Shown: positions 1-5,249 of the stretch, in pieces
Layout of the letters: each line of letters begins with the position of its first letter
Position numbering within the stretch: the stretch's first letter is position 1
NCBI GenBank assembly: GCA_018657375.1
Contig: JABHXI010000056.1
Coordinates: 1-10,405, forward strand
Source: Candidatus Nitrosopumilus sp.
GTDB taxonomy: Archaea; Thermoproteota; Nitrososphaeria; Nitrososphaerales; Nitrosopumilaceae
Length of the DNA: 10,405 nucleotides
Direction of reading: 5' to 3'
Program-made: the position numbers and the translations under genes
The notes under the pieces: generated by a model
What the model saw: the letters and a program-made list of their open reading frames with translations, nothing else
What the model was told of the DNA's origin: nothing
Databases searched by the model: none

Positions 1-78
1 GTCTGCTGTTTTTTGAGTGGTGTCTGCTGTTTTTTGAGTGGTGTCTGCTGTTTTTTGAGTGGTGTCTGCTGTTTTTTG
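1..78 (-). repeat. Tandem 21-bp in-frame repeat at the 3' part of tatA
   Basis: The plus strand reads three perfect 21-bp units, GTCTGCTGTTTTTTGAGTGG plus T, at 1-21, 22-42 and 43-63, followed by the first 15 bp of a fourth at 64-78. On the coding strand each unit is seven codons, TTQKTAD, so copy-number change keeps the frame. The copies are identical at the nucleotide level, which suggests recent expansion. The array reaches the window edge, so total copy number cannot be read. Confidence 0.95.
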
Positions 79-390
79 TCCCATCTTTAAAGAAATTTCT
101 TTTTGAAGTTCTTCGTCTGTTTTGCCTTCTGTTTTAATTCCCACTGATTTGGATATCATTTCTAATTTTTCCCTTTCTGTTTCTACTGGCCCTGATATTT
201 TTGGTATTTCTTCAGTCACTTCTTTCATTTGTTGTTGAATTTCATTTTTTGCATTATTGTATTCGCTCATCACTTTTCCCATTTTTTTAGCGACTCCTGG
301 AAGTTTACCCGTTCCTAAAACTAACACAACTGCAGCAAATATGATTATCATCCATTCACTTCCACCTATGTTCAATGAATGCTCTAACAT
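1..390 (-). CDS. tatA: Twin-arginine translocase subunit TatA/E-like, C-terminus beyond window, with tandem heptapeptide tail
   Basis: Reading down from ATG at 390-388 gives 130 residues, open to the window edge. TatA forms the pore-lining part of the Tat system, which exports folded proteins across the cytoplasmic membrane. The layout fits the family: a short N-terminus (MLEHSLNIGGSEW), one hydrophobic helix at about residues 13-27, a hinge and amphipathic start GTGKLPGVAKKMGK (26-39) matching the family's FG-x-x-KLP signature, then a charged cytoplasmic helix rich in K, E and Q. Residues 81-100 (KSVGIKTEGKTDEELQKEIS) resemble the conserved tail of archaeal TatA proteins. The oddity is residues 105-130: QKTAD followed by three identical TTQKTAD heptads. 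Length beyond the window is unknown; TatA proteins are usually about 60-130 aa, so this one is already long. It could equally be called TatB-like, since archaeal TatA and TatB are hard to separate. The 80-nt gap upstream carries a TATA-like box. Confidence 0.85.
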   Translation of the reverse strand, partial: MLEHSLNIGGSEWMIIIFAAVVLVLGTGKLPGVAKKMGKVMSEYNNAKNEIQQQMKEVTEEIPKISGPVETEREKLEMISKSVGIKTEGKTDEELQKEISLKMGQKTADTTQKTADTTQKTADTTQKTAD

Positions 391-404
391 GTTCAGTTAT
401 TTTT

Positions 405-420
405 TGATTTAAAATTAAAC
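405..420 (-). promoter_or_regulatory. Probable TATA-box promoter of tatA
   Basis: The coding strand reads GTTTAATTTTAAATC from 420 downward. The centre of TTTAATTTT lies about 25 nt before the ATG at 390, the spacing expected for a leaderless or near-leaderless archaeal transcript. No Shine-Dalgarno sequence precedes the ATG. The region is AT-rich, so a chance match is possible. Confidence 0.45.
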
Positions 421-454
421 GTAATGTTTCATGTTGTGCCTAATTTACTTGTTA

Positions 455-470
455 CTATAAAAAAAATTAT
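455..470 (-). terminator. T-rich terminator after the MFS gene
   Basis: Right after the transporter stop codon (471-473) the minus strand reads ATAATTTTTTTTATAG, with eight T in a row at 466-459. Archaeal termination commonly uses such oligo-T runs without a hairpin. It would close the psmA-methyltransferase-MFS unit ahead of the separate tatA promoter. Confidence 0.45.
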
Positions 471-1625
471 TTACTCACTAATTTTTAATGGCTCTAATTT
501 CTTTCTTGAAATTATTGCTAGTATTGTAATTCCTACTCCTATGATTGAAAATATGATGTATGGTGTTTCATTTCCAAATGACTGTGTTATTGGTCCTCCT
601 ATGGTTGGTCCAACTGCCCATCCTAATCCAAAAATTGTTTCATATGCGCCAATGATTTTCCCAGATATGCCTTTTTTTGTTTTACTTAAAATAATTTCTA
701 AAGTTAATGGGAAAAATATACTAAATCCAAATCCCATTAAAACTAGAGCAATTCCAAACATGATGATTGAATCTGCAACAACTGATATTGCTAATCCTAT
801 TGAAACTGCTAGTGTAGCTGCAATCAAAGTTTGACTTGTTTTTTTTGCAAATTTCCCTGCTAATGCGAGTGAAATTACTCGTGAAATTCCAAAAGCAAAA
901 TATAGATATAAAATATCTGTTGCACTCATACCTTTATCATTAAGAAACGCCGGAAAAATTGTTAAAATTATGCCGAATGCTGATGTACAAAAAATTAATA
1001 ATGTAATTACTTCTGGAAATTTTTTCATGTCTTTAATTGATGAAAAAGAAAATCTCTCGTGCTGTTTTTTGATCTTTTTTCTTGATGCTAGTAGTGCAGT
1101 AATTACTGCTGCAGCTAAAATGAATGCTGCAATTTGGAATAATATTCTATATGTAATCTCCATATTTTCTAAAAATGCTGTACCTATCAGTGGCCCTATC
1201 ATGAATCCCATTACAAAAAACATTGTAAACCATGAGATATTTTTCACTCTGTTTTTTTCCGTACTTTCATTTGAAATTATGGCCTCGCATGGTGGCCAGA
1301 AAAATGCATGAGCTATGCCTGTCATTATCCTAAATCCCATTATTTCTGGAACTGACTGTGCAATTGATAGAAGATAAATTGATGCTGAATTGATTGCTGC
1401 TCCTACTGCTAGTATGTATGCATTGTTTATTCTATCTAACAATATCCCTACAAAAAGTGGAATGAACATGTATGGCACAAAATTTGCTAATCCGATTAAA
1501 CCTAATTCTGAATATGTTGCACCAACTACATTTTTTGCAAAAATTGGAAGTATCGGGCCGTGAAGACCATATGATATGCCTATGATTAATCCTGTTATGT
1601 TTACTAAAATTAAAACTCTATTCAT
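471..1625 (-). CDS. Major facilitator superfamily transporter
   Basis: This is a 384-aa polytopic membrane protein with about twelve hydrophobic helices in two halves, joined by a basic cytoplasmic loop at 181-206 (SRKKIKKQHERF). MFS landmarks are visible. The loop after helix 2 has GILLDR (60-65, motif A-like). Helix 4 has FRIMTGIAHAFFWPP (98-112), with R99 where MFS motif B has its arginine. Helix 5 has GFMIGPLIG (140-148, motif C-like, typical of drug/H+ antiporters), echoed in the second half by GWAVGPTIGGP (335-345). The motif-C pattern suggests an exporter, but the substrate cannot be read from sequence. Its ATG overlaps the methyltransferase stop by four bases (ATGA) with no Shine-Dalgarno sequence, so translation is probably coupled. 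Gene order suggests expression with psmA and the methyltransferase; no functional link is evident. Confidence 0.88.
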   Translation of the reverse strand: MNRVLILVNITGLIIGISYGLHGPILPIFAKNVVGATYSELGLIGLANFVPYMFIPLFVGILLDRINNAYILAVGAAINSASIYLLSIAQSVPEIMGFRIMTGIAHAFFWPPCEAIISNESTEKNRVKNISWFTMFFVMGFMIGPLIGTAFLENMEITYRILFQIAAFILAAAVITALLASRKKIKKQHERFSFSSIKDMKKFPEVITLLIFCTSAFGIILTIFPAFLNDKGMSATDILYLYFAFGISRVISLALAGKFAKKTSQTLIAATLAVSIGLAISVVADSIIMFGIALVLMGFGFSIFFPLTLEIILSKTKKGISGKIIGAYETIFGLGWAVGPTIGGPITQSFGNETPYIIFSIIGVGITILAIISRKKLEPLKISE

Positions 1626-2314
1626 TTGTATGCTGCAACCATTATTGCGCCGCCCATAAGATCTTTCTCGAATTCAACCCGTGAAAATTTTTCTAATAGT
1701 AATTCTTCTAGTTTTTTATTTTGAGGCCACCTTTGGAATGTACCGTATAGTGTTCCGAACTTTAATCCTAATCTTCCTCCTGCACTAAATGCCAGAATTG
1801 GTAAAATGCATCTTAGGTAAAATGCAACTCCTGCTCTGATAAATCGTTTATCTGGTTTTCCTAAATCTACTATTACCATTCTTCCTTCTTTTTTTAATAC
1901 TCTGTGAATTTCAGAAATTGCAATTCTTAAATTAATTGCATCTCTTAATGAATATCCGCACAGCACTGCGTCAAACTCTTCATCTTTAAATGGAATATGT
2001 TCAAAAATGCCATTTGCCATATCTGGAGTTTTTTCAAAATGTGAACCTGTGTTTTTGAGCATAGGTACTAGAGGATCATAAAGTGTAATCGCAATCTCTC
2101 CATCTGTGATCTTTAGTGCAGTTTTAGACATATTTCCAAATCCAGAACCTGCATCCAAAATTTTATTTCCTTTGAATACCCTTCCTGAAATTCCTCGATT
2201 TCTATGTTCTACATCTTTACCTAGTGATATTATTGAATTAACTTTGTCATAAATTGGAATGATTTCTCGAAGTACCTCTATAACTTCACTCCAGTAACTA
2301 CTTCCTAAACCCAA
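1622..2314 (-). CDS. UbiE/MenG-like SAM-dependent methyltransferase
   Basis: This is a class I SAM methyltransferase of the UbiE/COQ5/MenG family, 230 aa from the TTG at 2314. From that start, residues 22-32 (YDKVNSIISLG) match the family's N-terminal YD-x-x-N-x-x-x-S-x-G signature. Residues 52-61 (ILDAGSGFGN) are the SAM-binding glycine loop. Residues 109-127 (FKDEEFDAVLCGYSLRDAI) and 139-154 (VLKKEGRMVIVDLGKP) are typical UbiE motifs. A hydrophobic stretch near 162-176 (AFYLRCILPILAFSA) fits a membrane-associated quinone enzyme. Family members C-methylate demethylmenaquinone or demethylubiquinone, and thaumarchaea use menaquinones, so a menaquinone role is plausible but inferred. The frame is open back to ATG 2431, but that start lies inside psmA. 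TTG 2314 is preceded by AAGGAG nine bases upstream, which decides the start. Its stop overlaps the MFS start. Confidence 0.85.
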   Translation of the reverse strand: MGLGSSYWSEVIEVLREIIPIYDKVNSIISLGKDVEHRNRGISGRVFKGNKILDAGSGFGNMSKTALKITDGEIAITLYDPLVPMLKNTGSHFEKTPDMANGIFEHIPFKDEEFDAVLCGYSLRDAINLRIAISEIHRVLKKEGRMVIVDLGKPDKRFIRAGVAFYLRCILPILAFSAGGRLGLKFGTLYGTFQRWPQNKKLEELLLEKFSRVEFEKDLMGGAIMVAAYK

Positions 2315-2323
2315 ATCTATTTT

Positions 2324-2329
2324 CTCCTT
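2324..2329 (-). promoter_or_regulatory. Shine-Dalgarno site fixing a TTG start for the methyltransferase
   Basis: The minus strand reads AAGGAG, nine bases, then TTG at 2314-2312. It sits in the 49-nt gap after the psmA stop. The leaderless-looking genes in this window lack such a site, as expected if only an operon-internal gene needs one. Confidence 0.75.
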
Positions 2330-2363
2330 ATATGTAATTGAATATATTTCAAATCTAAAATTT

Positions 2364-3089
2364 TTATTCGTTTGTAAACTTTGATACGTTTTTAGAATAG
2401 TTTTGTAAATCTGCATCTGAAACTTTTTCAAACACTTTTGATTCTGATGTGACTTTGGCCATTTTTACATTTTTAATTTCATCTTTTACTTCTGCTTTGA
2501 TGTTGATTGATGCAATAGCTAATGCTGCTGCATCTTCTAAACTCATATCTGGATTGTAATTTTTTTCTAAAAATGTATTTACTTCATCAGCTCCTGCGCC
2601 TATTGCAACTGCTGTAAACTGTACATAAGTTCCACTAGGATCTACTACATACACTGATTCTCCTTTTTGATCAATTCCTGCAATGATCATAGAAACACCA
2701 TTTGGACGTACTCCTCCGTACTGTGTAAATTGATGAGCCGTATCTGCTAAATATTTTGCAACTGTTGCAATTTCTACTGATTCATCATATGTCATTCTGT
2801 TACCTTGTGAAAATGCTCTTGCACTGTCTACTTGAACACGTGCATCTGGAATGTATCCTGCCGCTGCAACGCCAATATGATAATCTACTTGAAAAATTTT
2901 CTGTGTAATATTTTTTGTTTGTAATGCTCTTGCTTTTTCCTCAACTGCCATGACAACTCCTTGTTTAGTGCTGATTCCAATTGCTAATGTTCCCCTTTTT
3001 ACTGTCTCAATAGCATACTCTACTTGATATATTCTGCCGTCTGGAGAATACATTGTAGGTGTCATATCGTAACCTCGTGATGCCATCAT
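2364..3089 (-). CDS. psmA: 20S proteasome alpha subunit
   Basis: This is the alpha subunit of the archaeal 20S proteasome, which forms the two outer heptameric rings that gate substrate entry to the beta-subunit chamber in the cytoplasm. At 241 aa it has normal length. The alpha signature follows the N-terminus: MYSPDGRIYQVEYAIETVKR (13-32), preceded by the gate segment RGYDMTPT (5-12). K64 in NITQKIFQ aligns with the lysine (K66 in Thermoplasma) that forms the pocket for the HbYX tail of the PAN ATPase. RPNGVS (128-133) matches the usual RPFGVS motif. The gate motif, normally YDR, reads YDM here. Two ATGs in tandem (3089 and 3086) are possible starts; the first is used because a TATA-like box lies about 28 nt upstream. 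It appears to lead a transcription unit with the methyltransferase and the MFS gene. The partner psmB is not in the window. Confidence 0.97.
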   Translation of the reverse strand: MMASRGYDMTPTMYSPDGRIYQVEYAIETVKRGTLAIGISTKQGVVMAVEEKARALQTKNITQKIFQVDYHIGVAAAGYIPDARVQVDSARAFSQGNRMTYDESVEIATVAKYLADTAHQFTQYGGVRPNGVSMIIAGIDQKGESVYVVDPSGTYVQFTAVAIGAGADEVNTFLEKNYNPDMSLEDAAALAIASINIKAEVKDEIKNVKMAKVTSESKVFEKVSDADLQNYSKNVSKFTNE

Positions 3090-3112
3090 GATATCACAAC
3101 TTTATTCTCAGT

Positions 3113-3127
3113 CAATTTAAGGGTAAT
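3113..3127 (-). promoter_or_regulatory. Probable promoter of psmA
   Basis: The minus strand reads AATTACCCTTAAATTGAC across this site. TTAAATT (3120-3114) is centred about 28 nt before the ATG at 3089, placing the transcription start at or next to the start codon. No Shine-Dalgarno sequence is present, consistent with a leaderless mRNA. Confidence 0.5.
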
Positions 3128-3172
3128 TGTCTCTATTTTATTTTTTTAAAAATTTTGATCTATTTTCTTGAA

Positions 3173-3187
3173 CCAAACTTATATAAT
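3173..3187 (+). promoter_or_regulatory. BRE/TATA promoter of gdhA
   Basis: CCAAACTTATATAATC contains a strong TATA box, TTATATAA at 3179-3186, with a purine-rich BRE-like AAAC just before it. The box centre is about 30 nt before the ATG at 3212, predicting a leaderless or nearly leaderless transcript. This argues against upstream in-frame starts such as ATG 3155, which precede the box. With the psmA box it forms a divergent promoter region at 3090-3211. Confidence 0.75.
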
Positions 3188-3211
3188 CTGAATACTATTT
3201 TTATCGTAATT

Positions 3212-4486
3212 ATGGTAAAGTCCGATCCGTTTGCAAATGCAACTAAACAAGTCAATGACGCTTGTGATGTTTTAGGCATTACCGATAAAGGCATTCGTGA
3301 ATATCTTGCAATGCCAAATAAAATGTTGAGAGTTAAAATTCCCGTTAAAATGGATAATGGAAAAATTAGAGTGTTTACTGGTTTTAGAAGCCAACACAAT
3401 AACGATAGAGGTCCATACAAAGGTGGTATACGATACTTTAATCCTGAAGGCGGTGTTGAATATATGGAAAGAGAAGTTATGGCACTTTCTTCGTGGATGA
3501 CATGGAAATGTGCAATTGTTGATGTTCCTTTCGGTGGTGGAAAAGGTGCAATCTATGTTAATCCAAAAACTGAAAAACTCAGTGATGGCGAAATGGAGAG
3601 ACTAACAAGAGGGTTTGCTTTTAAAATTTCTGAAATCATTGGACCTGAAAAAGATATTCCTGCTCCTGACGTATATACAACTGGTAGAGAGATGACCCAA
3701 ATTATGGATACTTTTAGTAAATTAAATGGAAACAAATATTCTCCTGGAGTGATTACTGGAAAACCAATTTCAATGGGTGGTTCTTTGGCAAGAAATGTTG
3801 CGACCGGATTGGGAACTGCGTACACTGCAAGAGCCGCAGCAAAAATTTTGAAAATTAAATTAAAAGGTGCAAAAGTAGTTTTACAAGGATTTGGTAATGC
3901 CTCTACGTTTGCTGGTGAATATCTAGAAAAAATGGGTGCACTTGTAGTTGGTGTCAGTGATTCTAAGGGTTCTATTTTAATTCCAAAAGGTGCTAAAGTC
4001 GGTAAGATTTTAGAACATAAGCAAAAAACTGGAACTGTTGTAGATTATCCTGGAAGTAAAAAAGTTTCTACTGAGGAATTACTAACTGCAAAATGTGACA
4101 TTTTAATTCCTGGAGCTTTAGAAAATCAGATTACTGCAGCAATTGCAAAAAAGCTTAATTGTAAAATTATTGCTGAAGCTGCAAATGGTCCAACATTACC
4201 TGAAGCAGACCCTATCATTGAACAGAAAAAGATTCTTGTCGTTCCTGACATTTTAGCTAATTCTGGTGGTGTTTGTATTTCTTATTTGGAGTGGGTTCAA
4301 AATAATATGGGATATTATTGGAGTTTTGATGAAGTTGCATCTAAGATGGAGAGCAATATTACACAAGGATTCAAAGACACATACGCATTATCTAAAAAAC
4401 ACAAAATTGACATGCGCAAGGCTGCAATGGTTTTAGCAGTTGAACGTGTTTTAGAAGCATTTAATCAAAAAGGCATCTGGCCTTAA
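3212..4486 (+). CDS. gdhA: Glutamate dehydrogenase, Glu/Leu/Phe/Val family
   Basis: The enzyme interconverts 2-oxoglutarate plus ammonium and glutamate using NAD(P)H, and is a main ammonium entry or exit point in the cytoplasm. From ATG 3212 it has 424 aa, close to the usual archaeal length of about 420. Substrate-domain motifs are GPYKGGIR (67-74, K70), TWKCA (97-101, K99) and PFGGGKG (106-112) with the catalytic lysine K111; IPAPDVYT (149-156) carries the catalytic aspartate D153. The Rossmann domain has QGFGNAS (225-231), where many relatives have GFGNVG, and VSDSKG with D250 at the end of the second strand. An acidic residue there often favours NAD, but cofactor choice is uncertain. EAANGPT (322-328) and NSGGVCISYLEWVQN (350-364) are also diagnostic. 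An in-frame extension to ATG 3155 was rejected because it precedes the TATA box. The amidotransferase follows after 37 nt. Confidence 0.96.
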   Translation: MVKSDPFANATKQVNDACDVLGITDKGIREYLAMPNKMLRVKIPVKMDNGKIRVFTGFRSQHNNDRGPYKGGIRYFNPEGGVEYMEREVMALSSWMTWKCAIVDVPFGGGKGAIYVNPKTEKLSDGEMERLTRGFAFKISEIIGPEKDIPAPDVYTTGREMTQIMDTFSKLNGNKYSPGVITGKPISMGGSLARNVATGLGTAYTARAAAKILKIKLKGAKVVLQGFGNASTFAGEYLEKMGALVVGVSDSKGSILIPKGAKVGKILEHKQKTGTVVDYPGSKKVSTEELLTAKCDILIPGALENQITAAIAKKLNCKIIAEAANGPTLPEADPIIEQKKILVVPDILANSGGVCISYLEWVQNNMGYYWSFDEVASKMESNITQGFKDTYALSKKHKIDMRKAAMVLAVERVLEAFNQKGIWP

Positions 4487-4523
4487 TTCAATTCATCTTC
4501 GTAATTCGTATTTAATTTACATT

Positions 4524-5207
4524 ATGTCTGATGTTCTACTAGTACAAAATACTACATCTGAAGGTTCAGGATATTTGGGTAAATTGTTGACTGATGACGG
4601 GTTTGATATTGTTTCAATTAATGCAAAACACGAGAAAATCCCTGAAAACAAATTTTCCCTTGCAGTAATTTTAGGCGCTCCTCAAAGTGCTAATGATGAT
4701 TTGCACTATCTCCGAGAAGAAGAAAAACTAATCCAAAATTATGTTCAGAATGAAATCCCTGTTTTGGGAATTTGTTTGGGGTCACAACTAATTGCAAAAA
4801 CTTTTGGCGCTACAGTCTACAAAGGCCCCAAAAAAGAAATTGGCTTTTATCATGATCTTCTGTTCTCAAACCATTCTAAATTATTTCATGGATTCAAAAA
4901 CCCCTTTACTGTATTTCATTGGCATGGAGATACTTTTGATTTACCTGTTGGTGCTACTCGATTGGCATTATCTGAAAATTATCCTAATCAGGCATTTCAA
5001 TACAAATCTGCAATTGGCCTCCAATTCCACCTTGAAGTGAATGAACAAATGGTGAATCTTTGGCTTGATAAAACTGAGGAAAAATTACGCGAAACCCCCT
5101 ACATTGATCCTCTAAAAATCCGATTAGACGTTGATGAACATATTTCTATTGTTCAATCCAACATGAAAATTTTTTACAATAATTTTAAATCTGTATTTGG
5201 GCTTTGA
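4524..5207 (+). CDS. Stand-alone class I glutamine amidotransferase (GMP synthase-like)
   Basis: This 227-aa protein is a class I (triad) glutamine amidotransferase. Such domains hydrolyse glutamine and pass ammonia to a synthase partner. The nucleophile elbow is GICLGSQL (82-89) with C84; the other triad members are H169 and E171 in QFHLEV. HWHGDTFDLP (132-141) is typical of the GMP synthase-like stand-alone subfamily. The N-terminal strand VLLVQNT and residues ILGAPQSAND (49-58) complete the fold. There is no synthetase or PP-loop domain, so it is not a full GuaA, and the acceptor is unknown. It could be a GuaA-like subunit, a gamma-glutamyl peptide hydrolase-like enzyme or an orphan glutaminase. 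ATG 4524 is the only start that keeps the first beta strand. No convincing promoter is correctly placed, since TTTAATTT at 4511 is too close to the ATG, so it may be read from the gdhA promoter. Confidence 0.85.
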   Translation: MSDVLLVQNTTSEGSGYLGKLLTDDGFDIVSINAKHEKIPENKFSLAVILGAPQSANDDLHYLREEEKLIQNYVQNEIPVLGICLGSQLIAKTFGATVYKGPKKEIGFYHDLLFSNHSKLFHGFKNPFTVFHWHGDTFDLPVGATRLALSENYPNQAFQYKSAIGLQFHLEVNEQMVNLWLDKTEEKLRETPYIDPLKIRLDVDEHISIVQSNMKIFYNNFKSVFGL

Positions 5208-5223
5208 CCAAAGTTTAATATAT
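5208..5223 (+). promoter_or_regulatory. BRE/TATA promoter of the acyl-CoA synthetase gene
   Basis: CCAAAGTTTAATATAT contains a TATA box (TTTAATATAT, 5214-5223) after a BRE-like CCAAAG. Its centre is about 31 nt before ATG 5250, so the mRNA should begin within a few bases of that ATG. The TTG at 5223-5225 starts at the last base of this box and so would lie outside the transcript. Confidence 0.7.
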
Positions 5224-5249
5224 TGAGTTTTGATTTCATCGATCGAACA

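Noticed and set aside
1..78. CRISPR-like or non-coding tandem repeat
   Set aside because: The units abut with no spacers, have 21-bp (seven-codon) periodicity and translate in frame at the end of tatA, so they are a coding repeat.
424..834. Plus-strand open frame of 136 codons, and a similar one at 970-1311
   Set aside because: Both lie antisense within the MFS gene. Their hydrophobic, proline-rich translations are what the complement of membrane-helix codons gives, and they have no recognisable family motifs.
3155..3211. N-terminal extension of gdhA from ATG 3155
   Set aside because: The segment contains the gdhA TATA box (3179-3186), and the 19 added residues are outside the family's usual length; ATG 3212 fits a leaderless start.
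3640..3840. Possible frameshift or damage in gdhA or other genes
   Set aside because: All complete genes keep their full set of motifs in one frame from start to stop; no pseudogene was found.
4509..4520. TATA box TTTAATTT for the amidotransferase gene
   Set aside because: It lies only about 9 nt before the ATG, so transcription would begin inside the gene beyond the essential first beta strand.
4792..5040. Second plus-strand frame inside the amidotransferase gene, and similar overlaps at 7057-7266 and 9322-9504
   Set aside because: Each is a shifted-frame shadow of a gene whose own frame carries complete catalytic motifs; no start signals or family features support them.
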